From positions 1 to 44,842 of the forward strand of contig CANRWO010000024.1 of assembly GCA_947643615.1 (NCBI GenBank): a DNA stretch of 44,842 nucleotides. Reading direction: 5' to 3'. This stretch comes from an uncultured Lachnospiraceae bacterium (lineage in GTDB: Bacteria; Bacillota; Clostridia; Lachnospirales; Lachnospiraceae). Below, in pieces: positions 1 to 8,189 of the stretch; position 1 is the stretch's first letter, and each line of letters starts with the position of its first letter. The notes under the pieces are model-generated. The model was not told the origin of the DNA, searched no databases, and saw nothing but the letters and a program-made list of their open reading frames with translations. The position numbers were made by a program, and so were the translations under genes.

Positions 1-566
1 CTGGCATAGACAGATTCGTTGCCCTCCCAGAAACCACAGAGGGTAAAGGTGGAGGTGGTCACCTCATCCTTTGCAAGATCCTTGCGCCATTCCAGCGTTA
101 CAGTCTCCCCCAGCTGATGGGGAATACCCAAACGATCGAGGATCAGTGTGTCCAGAGCAATCTCATCTGCTGCCGTTGGCATTGTCCCGGTAGTAGGCAT
201 AGCAAAGGAATGCCTGGCATTGATGTCGCTGCTCCAACGGATCTCAACCTGTCTGCCGCCCAGCTTTTTGTTTTGTGCAAGACCAAGAACAAGGCTTTCT
301 CCGGCTTCTGCAACATCGGGGTGATTCGCGATCAACGAAAACTGCTCTGCGGTGATGGTCTTAAAGGATGCCTGACCATCATAACCAGTTTGCCGGAACG
401 TCATTTCCACCATGTTTTTGCTCATACTCTGTGCCAGGGTAAAGAGGGTGGTGAACATGATCGTAGTCATTAAGATGGCCATGACCGCCACCAGGTTCCG
501 GCCTTTATTTTTCTTAAAAGTACGCTGATTCAGCGTTTGAATTGGTTTGAATACTGTATTCATCAT
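1..566 (-). CDS. FtsX-like ABC transporter permease, 5' part only
   Basis: The start codon is ATG at 566 (a second ATG follows at 563), preceded by AAGGGAGG. The frame stays open to the left edge, so the C-terminal part is missing. The visible ~188 residues begin MMNTVFKPIQTLNQRTFKKN, then one hydrophobic segment (about residues 24-46) and the start of an extracytoplasmic domain. This matches the N-terminus of MacB/FtsX-type permeases and resembles the permease at 1471-4008. It starts 11 bp after the ATPase stop at 578, so the two almost certainly form one transporter. The substrate is unknown; with a two-component system upstream, an antimicrobial peptide or cell-envelope stress role is plausible inference. 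Confidence 0.85.
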   Translation of the reverse strand, partial: MMNTVFKPIQTLNQRTFKKNKGRNLVAVMAILMTTIMFTTLFTLAQSMSKNMVEMTFRQTGYDGQASFKTITAEQFSLIANHPDVAEAGESLVLGLAQNKKLGGRQVEIRWSSDINARHSFAMPTTGTMPTAADEIALDTLILDRLGIPHQLGETVTLEWRKDLAKDEVTTSTFTLCGFWEGNESVYA

Positions 567-577
567 GGATCCCTCCC

Positions 578-1249
578 TTATTGAGACACGATGCGGCCGT
601 CCTCAATTCGGACAATACGATCCGCCATCTGTGCAATTTCCGGGTTATGGGTAATCATCACGATTGTCTGGTTAAATTCTTTGCTGGTCATTTTCAGCAA
701 ACCAATCACATCGTCACTGGTTTTGGAATCCAGATTACCGGTCGGTTCGTCCGCCAGGATAATAGCAGGCTTAGAGGCCAGCGCACGGGCAATCGCCACT
801 CTCTGCTGCTGCCCACCGGAAAGATTGTTAGGCAGACTATCCAGCTTCTTTTCCAATCCAAGCAGACGAACAACCTCCATAATAAACTTTTCATCAGGCC
901 TGCGGCCATCCAGAGAGATGGGGAAAACAATATTTTCCCAGACACTGAGTACCGGCACCAGATTGTAATTCTGAAAAATGAAGCCGATATGATTGCGCCG
1001 GAAAATGGTAGCCTGTTCGCTGTTCAGCTTTGCCAGTTCAGTATTTCCGATTTGAATACTGCCCTCGCTGGGGGTATCCAGTCCGCCCAGCATATTCAGC
1101 AGCGTAGATTTTCCGGACCCGGAAGTGCCAATGATTGCAGTAAACTTACCACGCTCAATCTCCAGATCTATGCCATCCAATGCCTTAACCAAAGCTTCAC
1201 CCTTACCGTAATATTTTTTAAGGCCGGCAGCCTTCAGAATTGCTTCCAT
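578..1249 (-). CDS. ABC transporter ATP-binding protein (MacB/LolD type)
   Basis: A 223-residue ATPase of the family that energises FtsX-type permeases. Visible motifs are Walker A GTSGSGKST (41-49), Q-loop Q93, signature LSGGQQQR (143-150), Walker [12 protein letters not shown] (164-174) and the switch histidine H201. The start ATG at 1249 follows GGAGGAAAT. It lies directly before the partial permease at 566 and shares most of its sequence layout with the ATPase at 4019, so the locus carries two duplicated transporter modules. It seems to have its own promoter (TGTA repeats at 1315-1342) after a terminator at 1382-1417, so it may be expressed separately from the first module. Confidence in the class is high; the substrate is unknown. 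Confidence 0.95.
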   Translation of the reverse strand: MEAILKAAGLKKYYGKGEALVKALDGIDLEIERGKFTAIIGTSGSGKSTLLNMLGGLDTPSEGSIQIGNTELAKLNSEQATIFRRNHIGFIFQNYNLVPVLSVWENIVFPISLDGRRPDEKFIMEVVRLLGLEKKLDSLPNNLSGGQQQRVAIARALASKPAIILADEPTGNLDSKTSDDVIGLLKMTSKEFNQTIVMITHNPEIAQMADRIVRIEDGRIVSQ

Positions 1250-1293
1250 AAATATTTCCTCCTTGTAACCGGGAATCCGTTTTCCCTTTTCTG

Positions 1294-1352
1294 ACTATAT
1301 TTTACCAGTTCAATGTTACAGGGAAGGTACAACAAAGGTACAGTTTTGTACC
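1294..1352 (-). promoter_or_regulatory. Candidate activator repeats and promoter of the second ABC module
   Basis: On the minus strand TGTACC, TGTACC and TGTAAC boxes start 11 bp apart (plus positions 1337-1342, 1326-1331, 1315-1320). An inverted copy sits at 1347-1352. An extended -10, TG-G-TAAAAT, follows at 1299-1304, and TATAGT overlaps at 1294-1299. No good -35 is present. Direct repeats spaced 11 bp just upstream of a weak promoter are typical of OmpR/PhoB-family activators. The response regulator at 5743 is the obvious candidate; that link is inference. Confidence 0.55.
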
Positions 1353-1381
1353 TTTTAAATTTCCTTACGCGCCCCTGTGCC

Positions 1382-1417
1382 AAAAAAGGCAGCTCCGCTT
1401 TTGCAAGCGAAGCCGCC
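1382..1417 (-). terminator. Rho-independent terminator after the first ABC permease
   Basis: Read on the minus strand, GGCGGCTTCGCTT pairs with AAGCGGAGCTGCC (13 bp with two wobbles, 4-base loop) and is followed by six T residues at 1387-1382. It ends the regulator-kinase-ATPase-permease transcript. A shorter GC-rich inverted repeat (GCCCGCT/AGCGGGC) lies just before it at about 1425-1440. Confidence 0.85.
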
Positions 1418-1470
1418 AACTCCCGCCCGCTTCAGCGGGCATACTCATCAGGATCGGGAAATTTTTAAGT

Positions 1471-4008
1471 TCACGATATGATCCGCAAACGTTCCGTAAT
1501 GCTTCCTTTCTCAATAAACCGGCAGCACATCAGGGGTACTGCCACTGCCAGGAACAACAGGAAAGGCAAGGCTACCCACAGGGGCGCCAGCGTATAATGA
1601 TAGGTTATACACCAAGTGTTAAGCCGTGCAAAAACTGTTGGCATCCCAAACCAGGTCACAAGGAAGGTCACTGGCAGCAAAATCATTGCCAAAAGAGCCC
1701 CATGGAGCAAGCCCTCTGTGAGCAAAAGCCATTGCAGCTGTCTGCCTGTCATACCAAGGCTCTGATAGACCGCAAATTCTTTTTTTCGGACCATCGTCTT
1801 TGTGACCAACATATTGGCAAAGTTCAGCAGACCAATGATCATCAACACAATCCCGACGATCAGCTTCGGCAGGCATTCATTCAACCTGGCGTTTTGGAAA
1901 GCTTCCTGATAATCGCTGCGCATCCAAACACCGATCCCGCGATTCAAGCCCTGCTTGTACGAGCTGAGATAGTGTTCAAATTCTTCCTGCCCACCATGGT
2001 CAATGTTGACTGCCAGCTGACGGATACCCTCATCAGGGAACAGCCGATCAAATAAGGACAGTGGTACAAAATAAGTTAGATGAAAGCTGGACTCCGGACT
2101 GTTGCTTCCGCTTAAAAATGAGGTATCCCCCATAACGGAAGCCAGCACAGCAAGCTGCTCTCCCCCCAGCTCCACAGTTTCTCCGGCGGCAGGCGAGGAC
2201 ACGCCCTCCACATAAGCGCCTGCGGCCACAACATACCGTCCATCAGCAAACTGTTCTGCATCAAAATCACCGCTGGTAACCGGACAGTTATCCAGTACAT
2301 GCCGTAGGTAAGCGTCCTCCAACGCAATCACTATGCCGTAATAGCTGCCCGTCTGTTCCAGGCAGTCCAAACCGGCACACCAATCGGGATAGGCAGCCTG
2401 ACTTTCTCTGCGGGTCATGGTTTCATCATAAGGTTCATTGTAAAAATCCACGATTCGCTGGCGCAGCTCGTCAGAAGCCATCAGCTTCACTTCCTTAGAT
2501 TTCAGGACGCTTACTTCCAAAACTTCACTGCGTCCACGCAGATCGCTGACGATCTGTTGTGTGATAGCCCGGTTATTGGGGTTATACCGCTGTACGGTGG
2601 AAGCCGCAGAGCCATCCTCGATGGTGTAGTCCCACGGAGACATCCCGTTTAAGTACAGTCCTTCGTCGTAGCTGGTGTAACGAATCCAGGTAGAGCAGAG
2701 CAACAGAAGGGAGAGCAGTAAAGACAGCAATGAAAGAAGTGTACGCCCTTTATTTCTCCACAGGGAGCCAAGGGCCAGACGAAGAATACTGACTTTCCCT
2801 GTGCTGCTGCGTCCCCGCCCTTTCGGCGCCCTTTCATCCAAATTCCGCAACATTCGTGTTGGCATCATTCCGCCTGTCCGGGCAGCAGGCAGAAAATACG
2901 CCAGTAAAACTGTTCCAAAGGCACTGAGTGCTGCCAGAGCGAACGACTCCCAGGACAGGAAATAGATTGCCGGGTTTTGCTCCATGCCGGTCACGATCCG
3001 CGGTGTAACCAAATAGTGGATACCAAATCCTGTCAGCCAGCCGGGGAGCAGACCAAAAAGAGAAAGCAGCGCGGCCTTCTCCAACAGGACCCATCGGATC
3101 TGCCGCGGTGTCATGCCCAAAGTTTTCAGACCCGCAAAAAAGCGGGTATCCTGATCCATGGCCACATGAATGATACTGTAAATCATCAAAAAACCGCACA
3201 AAAGCACAACCAATGCAGGAATGTAGAACGGTGTTGCCCGCTTACCTGCCATTTCCATCCTGGCATCGTTATAGGCCAAATTGGTAGTGTAAGTAACCTG
3301 ATTTACACCCTGATCTGTCATGATCTGCTGCGCCTGCTGCTCCAATTCCCTGGGTTGATAGAGATCGACCCCCATGGTGACAGATGCCGTATCCGGATAT
3401 CCGGGCAGAAGTCCGGCAGCACAGTCCGCTGTCACCCAGGCACAGGCTTCTGTGAAGTTTGTGGGACTTGCCCACCATCCGCAGAGCGTAAAATCAGTAT
3501 TGTGCTGCCCTCCCTTGCTGTCTGTCCACTGAATAGACACCGGGGCACCCAGTTCATGAAGAACCCCCAGAGAGTCCATGGTAAATTCATCCAGAGCAAT
3601 TTCTCCCGATTTCTCCGGCAAACGCCCCGTTGTAGGAACAGAGAGGATGCTCTCTGCATAGTCCTGGTCGGTTACCGCCAGCTTAACGCTGCGAACACCC
3701 ATCATCTCATCAGAGAGCTGACCCAAAGCGCTGATCTGAACCGTGCTTTTTACATTGGGATGCTGCGCTAATTTATCTGCCTGATGTGCGGTCAATCCAT
3801 GGTAGAGGATGTGACTGGTGGAGCCATATCGGTACTCATAATTAAGCAGAAACGCATTTTCTACTGAGCTGCCCAGAAGAAAAGTGAAGGCATACAGTCC
3901 TGTAATCAAAACCACCGCAAAAGTCAGCAGCGTATTTTTTGCTTTGTGAAATTTGAAATCTCGCCACGCAAGTGTGTGACATATTTTTAGATTGTTATTT
4001 GCAAGCAT
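1471..4008 (-). CDS. FtsX-like ABC transporter permease, two-domain
   Basis: An 845-residue membrane protein. An N-terminal membrane helix (about 25-46) is followed by a large extracytoplasmic domain, a three-helix block (about 260-375), a second membrane helix near 420-445, another extracytoplasmic region and a final three-helix block (about 680-825). This doubled FtsX/MacB layout is longer than BceB-type permeases (~650). The start ATG at 4008 has AAGGAG seven bases upstream, overlapping the stop of the ATPase gene at 4019, so translation is probably coupled. Together they form a complete transporter likely controlled by the adjacent kinase and regulator. The substrate cannot be read from sequence. 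Confidence 0.92.
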   Translation of the reverse strand: MLANNNLKICHTLAWRDFKFHKAKNTLLTFAVVLITGLYAFTFLLGSSVENAFLLNYEYRYGSTSHILYHGLTAHQADKLAQHPNVKSTVQISALGQLSDEMMGVRSVKLAVTDQDYAESILSVPTTGRLPEKSGEIALDEFTMDSLGVLHELGAPVSIQWTDSKGGQHNTDFTLCGWWASPTNFTEACAWVTADCAAGLLPGYPDTASVTMGVDLYQPRELEQQAQQIMTDQGVNQVTYTTNLAYNDARMEMAGKRATPFYIPALVVLLCGFLMIYSIIHVAMDQDTRFFAGLKTLGMTPRQIRWVLLEKAALLSLFGLLPGWLTGFGIHYLVTPRIVTGMEQNPAIYFLSWESFALAALSAFGTVLLAYFLPAARTGGMMPTRMLRNLDERAPKGRGRSSTGKVSILRLALGSLWRNKGRTLLSLLSLLLSLLLLCSTWIRYTSYDEGLYLNGMSPWDYTIEDGSAASTVQRYNPNNRAITQQIVSDLRGRSEVLEVSVLKSKEVKLMASDELRQRIVDFYNEPYDETMTRRESQAAYPDWCAGLDCLEQTGSYYGIVIALEDAYLRHVLDNCPVTSGDFDAEQFADGRYVVAAGAYVEGVSSPAAGETVELGGEQLAVLASVMGDTSFLSGSNSPESSFHLTYFVPLSLFDRLFPDEGIRQLAVNIDHGGQEEFEHYLSSYKQGLNRGIGVWMRSDYQEAFQNARLNECLPKLIVGIVLMIIGLLNFANMLVTKTMVRKKEFAVYQSLGMTGRQLQWLLLTEGLLHGALLAMILLPVTFLVTWFGMPTVFARLNTWCITYHYTLAPLWVALPFLLFLAVAVPLMCCRFIEKGSITERLRIIS

Positions 4009-4018
4009 GGCAAACTCC

Positions 4019-4684
4019 TTACGCCTTCAGGCGGCCGTCTTCCATGCGAAGCACACGGTCAGCCATCTGTGAGATCTCGAGGTTGTGGGTGATCATAATG
4101 AGTGTCTGGTGATAGCTCTCTACGGACATTTTCAAAAGTCCCAACACATTTTGTCCACTTTTTACATCCAGGTTTCCGGTAGGTTCATCGGCAAGAATAA
4201 TGGCTGGCTTAGCCATTAGTGCCCTGGCGATAGCTACCCGCTGCTGCCCGCCGCCGGAAAGCTCGTGGGGATAGGCATTCAGCCGGTCCTCCAGCCGAAG
4301 CTGCTGCATGACATCCGCATAGAAACGCTGATCCGGCGTACTGCCGGCCAGACTTAGGGGGAACAGAATGTTTTCTTTCACGGTCAGTGTTGGTACCAGA
4401 TTAAAATTCTGATACACAAAGCCTACTTTGCTGCGGCGAAACACAGCCAGCTCTTTTTCCTTCAAACCGGACAGATTTACACCATCTACGATTACTTCCC
4501 CCTCATCAGGGGTATCCAGCCCACCGATCATGTTCAGCAGAGTGGTCTTGCCGGAGCCGGATGCACCGATGATGGCGGTAAACCTGCCTTTCTCGATAGA
4601 AAGGTCGATACCGTCCAAGGCTTTGACTTGTGCCTCTCCCTTTCCAAAGTATTTCTTTAATTTATGTACCGTTACGATTTCCAT
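4019..4684 (-). CDS. ABC transporter ATP-binding protein (MacB/LolD type)
   Basis: I place the start at ATG 4684 (221 residues, [10 protein letters not shown]), nine bases after GAGGAAG. An in-frame GTG at 4714 is also possible but would add ten residues that the paralogue at 578 lacks. Visible are the Walker [10 protein letters not shown], the Q-loop VYQNFN, the signature SGGGQQR, the Walker [12 protein letters not shown] and the switch histidine in MITHN. The signature reads [15 protein letters not shown], with an extra G where the usual motif has LSGGQQQR. The gene sits between the histidine kinase (4727) and the permease (4008) with very short gaps, as one operon. Confidence 0.94.
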   Translation of the reverse strand: MEIVTVHKLKKYFGKGEAQVKALDGIDLSIEKGRFTAIIGASGSGKTTLLNMIGGLDTPDEGEVIVDGVNLSGLKEKELAVFRRSKVGFVYQNFNLVPTLTVKENILFPLSLAGSTPDQRFYADVMQQLRLEDRLNAYPHELSGGGQQRVAIARALMAKPAIILADEPTGNLDVKSGQNVLGLLKMSVESYHQTLIMITHNLEISQMADRVLRMEDGRLKA

Positions 4685-4726
4685 AGTTTCATACTTCCTC
4701 TCTCCCTTTTTCACTACGCTATCTGC

Positions 4727-5746
4727 TCAGCTCAGCAAATAGACAGAGAAGGTTGTGCCTTCTCCGTAATTTGATTTTACGCTGATATAACCTTTCTGCC
4801 GCGTAACGATCCCGTTGGCAAGATACAGGCCCAGACCAACGCCTTCTTCGGCAGCTGTTTCCTGCGCCCGATAAAAACGCTGAAAAACATCGTGATAATG
4901 CTCCTCATGGATGCCAATACCGGTATCGGAAATATCAATTCGCGTATAGAATTGCCACGGGCGAACAGACACAGAAATGCTGCCGCCTTCCGGGGTGTAT
5001 TTTACCCCGTTGTCCAGGATATTGCCCAGGGCCTCCGCTGTCCACTTAGGGTCATGCTGCACAGTAACCGATGGCGCGCAGTCCGCCGACAACTGGATAT
5101 TTTTTTTGTCCGCTTTCGCCCATACGGTACTGATCGCCTGAGCAATGGTCTTATCCAGAGGTGCTTCTTCTATGTGCAGAACAAAGGTTCCTGTTTCCAG
5201 CCGGGACATTTTGATCAAAGACTGCATTAAAAAATCCAATTTATTGATTTGTGAGGCCATGGTTTCCAGAAACTCCGCCCGCTTTTCCTCAGTCAGCCGA
5301 TGCTGCTGAAGGATGCCGGTAAACATCTGGATATTGGCAATCGGGGTTTTCACCTGATGGGAAATATCGCTGACCAGCTCCTGAATGGTCTGCTTATCCC
5401 GCTGGCTCTGCACTTTGCCCTCGTTCATGATGTCATAGTATTGCAGGAGTTTTCCCTGTACCTTGGCTGTTACGCTATCCTCATAAGGCCGCTCCACCTC
5501 CGGCTGCCTCCCGGAAATCAAGGCATCCAGCGTATCACATATTTCGTCTGCAAAGTGAAAAATCTGTGTCTGCTGAAACCATATCCACAGACCGGCTAAT
5601 ACAAAAATACCACCTGCCACAGCCAACAGGCTGTAACGAACACTGGAACGGGGAACAAATTCCCGCAATAACCAGCACAGAAAAGAAAAAAGCAACGCAG
5701 CTGCCAAAACCATCAAAATTTTCAATGTTTTTGCGTGCTTCTTCAT
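4727..5746 (-). CDS. Sensor histidine kinase with a very short extracytoplasmic loop
   Basis: 339 residues. Two membrane helices (about 8-28 and 38-57) are separated by only about ten residues, so there is no real external sensor domain; this is the intramembrane-sensing type often paired with ABC exporters of peptide antibiotics. The H-box DISHQVKTPI places the phospho-acceptor at H130. Downstream are the N-box NILDN (242-246), G1 DTGIGI (274-279), F-box QRFYRA and G2 GVGLGL (302-307), all intact. Its ATG overlaps the regulator's TGA (ATGA at 5743-5746), with AGGAGG upstream, so the pair is translationally coupled. Sensing by way of the transporter is inference. Confidence 0.94.
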   Translation of the reverse strand: MKKHAKTLKILMVLAAALLFSFLCWLLREFVPRSSVRYSLLAVAGGIFVLAGLWIWFQQTQIFHFADEICDTLDALISGRQPEVERPYEDSVTAKVQGKLLQYYDIMNEGKVQSQRDKQTIQELVSDISHQVKTPIANIQMFTGILQQHRLTEEKRAEFLETMASQINKLDFLMQSLIKMSRLETGTFVLHIEEAPLDKTIAQAISTVWAKADKKNIQLSADCAPSVTVQHDPKWTAEALGNILDNGVKYTPEGGSISVSVRPWQFYTRIDISDTGIGIHEEHYHDVFQRFYRAQETAAEEGVGLGLYLANGIVTRQKGYISVKSNYGEGTTFSVYLLS

Positions 5747-6429
5747 TGTTTGCCTCCTGTCCAGATATACCCCATACCCCGGATGGTCTTGATATAAGTA
5801 TGGTTGTCATTCTCAATCTTCGCCCGAAGCCGGTTCATCGTCACAGTAAGTGTATGGTCATCAATGAAATTCCCGTCACAATCCCACAGCCGTTCCAGCA
5901 AAAGCTGCCTGGTAATGATGTTACCGGCATTCTCTGTCAGTGCTTTCAGCAGCTTATATTCGTTGGGCGTGATGGACAGCTTTTCGCCGCCCCGTACGGC
6001 AGTCAGCGCGCCAAAATCAAGCAGAAGAAATCCGTCAGTCCAGCCGTCCGCAGGGGCCGCAGTAACTTTACTTCCTCTCCGGATGGCGACCTCTACCCGC
6101 CGCAAAAAAATCTGCATATTAAAAGGCTTTGTAATATAATCCTCTGCACCCAGATCGAATCCGTTCAGCACATCCTGCTCTAAATCGTTTGCTGTCAAAA
6201 AAATCACGGGGAGTTCCGGTTTGATTGCTTTCACTTCCCGACAAAGCTCAAAACCGTTGCCATCCGGCAGATTCACATCCATGATTGCAAGGTCAAATGG
6301 ATCCTCCTGCAAAAGCTGTCTGGCTTTCCGGCAGTTATATGCTGCCACCGTCAGATAGCCGTTACTGTCCAATTCAAAACACAGTCCTGCACTTAAGGCC
6401 AGGTCATCTTCTATCACTAAAATTCTCAT
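5743..6429 (-). CDS. OmpR/PhoB-family response regulator
   Basis: 228 residues. The receiver domain has acidic pocket residues D8/D9, phospho-acceptor D51, T79 and K101. A C-terminal winged helix follows (about 130-225), ending in IKTIRGMGYIW, the usual wing of this family. The start ATG at 6429 lies nine bases after AGAAGG, and that ribosome-binding stretch is present twice in tandem. It is the first gene of the minus-strand operon RR-HK-ATPase-permease. The 11-bp-spaced TGTA boxes at 1315-1342 before the second transporter fit the dimer-on-direct-repeat binding mode known for this family, so it may control that module. I see no equal repeat upstream of its own gene. Confidence 0.95.
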   Translation of the reverse strand: MRILVIEDDLALSAGLCFELDSNGYLTVAAYNCRKARQLLQEDPFDLAIMDVNLPDGNGFELCREVKAIKPELPVIFLTANDLEQDVLNGFDLGAEDYITKPFNMQIFLRRVEVAIRRGSKVTAAPADGWTDGFLLLDFGALTAVRGGEKLSITPNEYKLLKALTENAGNIITRQLLLERLWDCDGNFIDDHTLTVTMNRLRAKIENDNHTYIKTIRGMGYIWTGGKQ

Positions 6430-6431
6430 TT

Positions 6432-6461
6432 CTTATTACCTTCTTGCTTATTACCTTCTCG
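6432..6461 (-). repeat. 15-bp tandem duplication containing the regulator's ribosome-binding site
   Basis: CTTATTACCTTCTTG (6432-6446) is followed directly by CTTATTACCTTCTCG (6447-6461), one mismatch. On the minus strand each copy carries AGAAGGTAATAAG, so the mRNA has two tandem Shine-Dalgarno-like stretches ahead of ATG 6429. Confidence 0.75.
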
Positions 6462-6686
6462 CTTCTTATATCTTCTGTCTTATGGCTTAACCGCTGTCTT
6501 AGGTAACAGCCAGACACCGACCATCTTTACAGCACCGGGAATACGATTCTCCGTACAATAATAGTTTATCTGACGAGTGGAAATACCCCTTTTCGCTTGC
6601 CTCTCTGAGCGTCATATCATTTATATTCATACCTCAGACAATCCACTCTATTATATTTCATTTACTCGAAGAATACAAGTATGTAG

Positions 6687-6736
6687 ACAGGGCGCAAGGC
6701 CCTATGCTGAAATCACTTTGAGACCTTGCGCCCTGT
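6687..6736. repeat. Perfect 13-bp inverted repeat with 24-nt loop
   Basis: ACAGGGCGCAAGG (6687-6699) and CCTTGCGCCCTGT (6724-6736) are perfect inverted copies. They lie between two divergent genes, so this is not a normal terminator for either, and no T run follows on either strand. A second inverted pair, ACCCAAT/ATTGGGT, lies near 6776-6807. The rest of the 549-bp stretch 6430-6978 has no supported gene. It may be a small non-autonomous element or an insertion scar. Confidence 0.6.
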
Positions 6737-6913
6737 AATCCTGGATAATCAACCGAAAATGGGTTGGCACGCCATACCCAATGGCTATCCCTGTTTGATA
6801 TTGGGTGATTTTACGGTTTCCGATTTTATGATCCGTATCATCTTATCGCGTAGCCGTTCAAAGCCGCCGCAGGAGGTAGACCAAAATGATAAAATTTCCG
6901 ATACAGATAGGAA

Positions 6914-6962
6914 TTGACAAGAGGAAATACTATCTATATAATTAAACTAAGAGTTTAATTAT
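6914..6962 (+). promoter_or_regulatory. Consensus promoter with palindromic TetR operator
   Basis: TTGACA (6914-6919), a 17-bp spacer and TATAAT (6937-6942) form a perfect housekeeping promoter for the TetR gene at 6979. A palindrome with 10-bp arms, ATAATTAAAC (6938-6947) and GTTTAATTAT (6953-6962) around a 5-bp centre, covers most of the -10 and the start point. This placement is what autorepression by the downstream TetR protein would need; the pairing is inference. Confidence 0.8.
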
Positions 6963-6978
6963 TGCAAGGAGGAAATAC

Positions 6979-7614
6979 ATGGGACGAAGAAAGAAAGAGC
7001 CTAGAAGTGTACACCGGGAAAACATAGTGTCTGCGGCATCTGCTTTATTTATGGAAAGGGGAATTGCCGCGACTTCTATGGACGATATAGCGAAAGCCGC
7101 CGGATACAGCAAGGCAACATTATATGTATATTTTGAAAATAAAGAGGAGATAGTCGGCATTTTGGCATTGAACAGTATGAAAAAACTTTATGACTATATA
7201 TCTTCTGCTCTGATACAGCATGAAACCACAAAAGCAAGATATGACTTTATCTGCCGCGGGCTGGTACAGTATCAAGAGGAATTTCCTTTTTATTTCAAAA
7301 TGGTATTGGATAAAATCAACATTGATTTTGAGAGCGGGGACTATCTGCCGGAAGAAAAGGAAACTTATCAAATTGGGGAAGAAATAAATGAAAAGATAAA
7401 AAACTTTTTGTTATCCGGCATGGAAAAGGGAGATTTACGAGGTGATTTGGACATTATGCCTGCCATATTTAATTTTTGGGGTATGCTTTCCGGAATCATT
7501 CAGCTTGCCGCTAACAAAGAAGAATATATTAAAAAGTCCATGGGTTTATCAAAAGAAAAGTTTTTGGAATATGGCTTTTCCCTTGTTTATCATTCGATTG
7601 CCATTAAGGAGTGA
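6979..7614 (+). CDS. TetR/AcrR-family transcriptional regulator
   Basis: 211 residues. The N-terminal helix-turn-helix domain (about 14-60) has the family pattern, including SMDDIAKAAGYSKATLYVYF followed by NKEEI. The C-terminal ligand domain (about 75-205) is not recognisable. The start ATG at 6979 follows AAGGAGG by six bases. The next gene's ribosome-binding site AAGGAG overlaps this gene's final codons, so regulator, flavodoxin-like reductase and FMN-binding protein form one operon. A strong promoter with a 10-bp-arm palindrome lies directly upstream, so the protein probably represses its own operon until an unknown small molecule binds. The stretch is more AT-rich than the genes on either side, in line with an acquired segment. 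Confidence 0.93.
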   Translation: MGRRKKEPRSVHRENIVSAASALFMERGIAATSMDDIAKAAGYSKATLYVYFENKEEIVGILALNSMKKLYDYISSALIQHETTKARYDFICRGLVQYQEEFPFYFKMVLDKINIDFESGDYLPEEKETYQIGEEINEKIKNFLLSGMEKGDLRGDLDIMPAIFNFWGMLSGIIQLAANKEEYIKKSMGLSKEKFLEYGFSLVYHSIAIKE

Positions 7615-7619
7615 TGATT

Positions 7620-8189
7620 ATGAGTGAAAAAAATGTGCTTGCCATTTTAGGCAGTCCCCATACAAATGGAACGACAGCCGCCATGTTGAATTTGGCAGTT
7701 CATAAAGCTGAACAGGCGGGGTATGCTGTAGCGAAAATCAATCTGTATGAAAAGGAACTTTCTTTCTGCACAGGTTGCCGGATTTGCATGGATACGTATA
7801 TTTGCGTCCAGAAAGATGATATACAGGAAATTGCCCTGTTATTACATAAGAGTCAGCTTGTTATCCTTGCCGCCCCTGTCTATTGGGCGAATGTTCCGGC
7901 TCCTGTCAAAAACTTATTTGACCGATTGTTGGGAACGGCTATGGAAGAAACAAATACTTTTCCAAAACCACGCTTACGGGGGAAGCAATATATGATTTTG
8001 ACTTCCTGCAATACTCCCGCGCCTTTTTCGTGGATATTCGGACAGAGCAGAGGGGCGATCCGCAGTATGGACGAATTTTTCAAGATCGCAGGCATGAAAC
8101 CGGCGGGAAAAGTGGTGTGTGCAAATGCAAAAAATAAGAAAGAATTGCCTAAGCGGATAACAAAAAAGATTGAGAGGTGTCTGAAATGA
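7620..8189 (+). CDS. NAD(P)H-dependent FMN reductase / flavodoxin-like protein
   Basis: 189 residues from ATG 7620, eight bases after AAGGAG; in-frame GTG 7611 and ATG 7614 are too close to that site. The N-terminal GSPHTNGTT (11-19) is the FMN-phosphate loop of the WrbA/iron-sulfur-flavoprotein group. C50, C53, C56 and C62 form a CxxCxxC plus C cluster that could hold an iron-sulfur centre or act as redox thiols. APVYWANVPAPVKNLFDR is a second flavin-contact signature. The gene sits between the TetR regulator and a membrane FMN-binding protein, overlapping the latter by four bases. A redox role using cytosolic reductant is likely; the real substrate is unknown. Confidence 0.9.
   Translation: MSEKNVLAILGSPHTNGTTAAMLNLAVHKAEQAGYAVAKINLYEKELSFCTGCRICMDTYICVQKDDIQEIALLLHKSQLVILAAPVYWANVPAPVKNLFDRLLGTAMEETNTFPKPRLRGKQYMILTSCNTPAPFSWIFGQSRGAIRSMDEFFKIAGMKPAGKVVCANAKNKKELPKRITKKIERCLK

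Noticed and set aside
581..1294. 237-codon plus-strand frame opposite the second ABC ATPase
   Set aside because: The minus strand encodes an intact ATPase with all motifs; the plus frame shows none.
6886..6945. 19-residue ORF (MIKFPIQIGIDKRKYYLYN) with a strong AGGAGG
   Set aside because: It overlaps the TetR promoter and operator and ends in the -10 region. It is more likely a remnant or chance than a gene.
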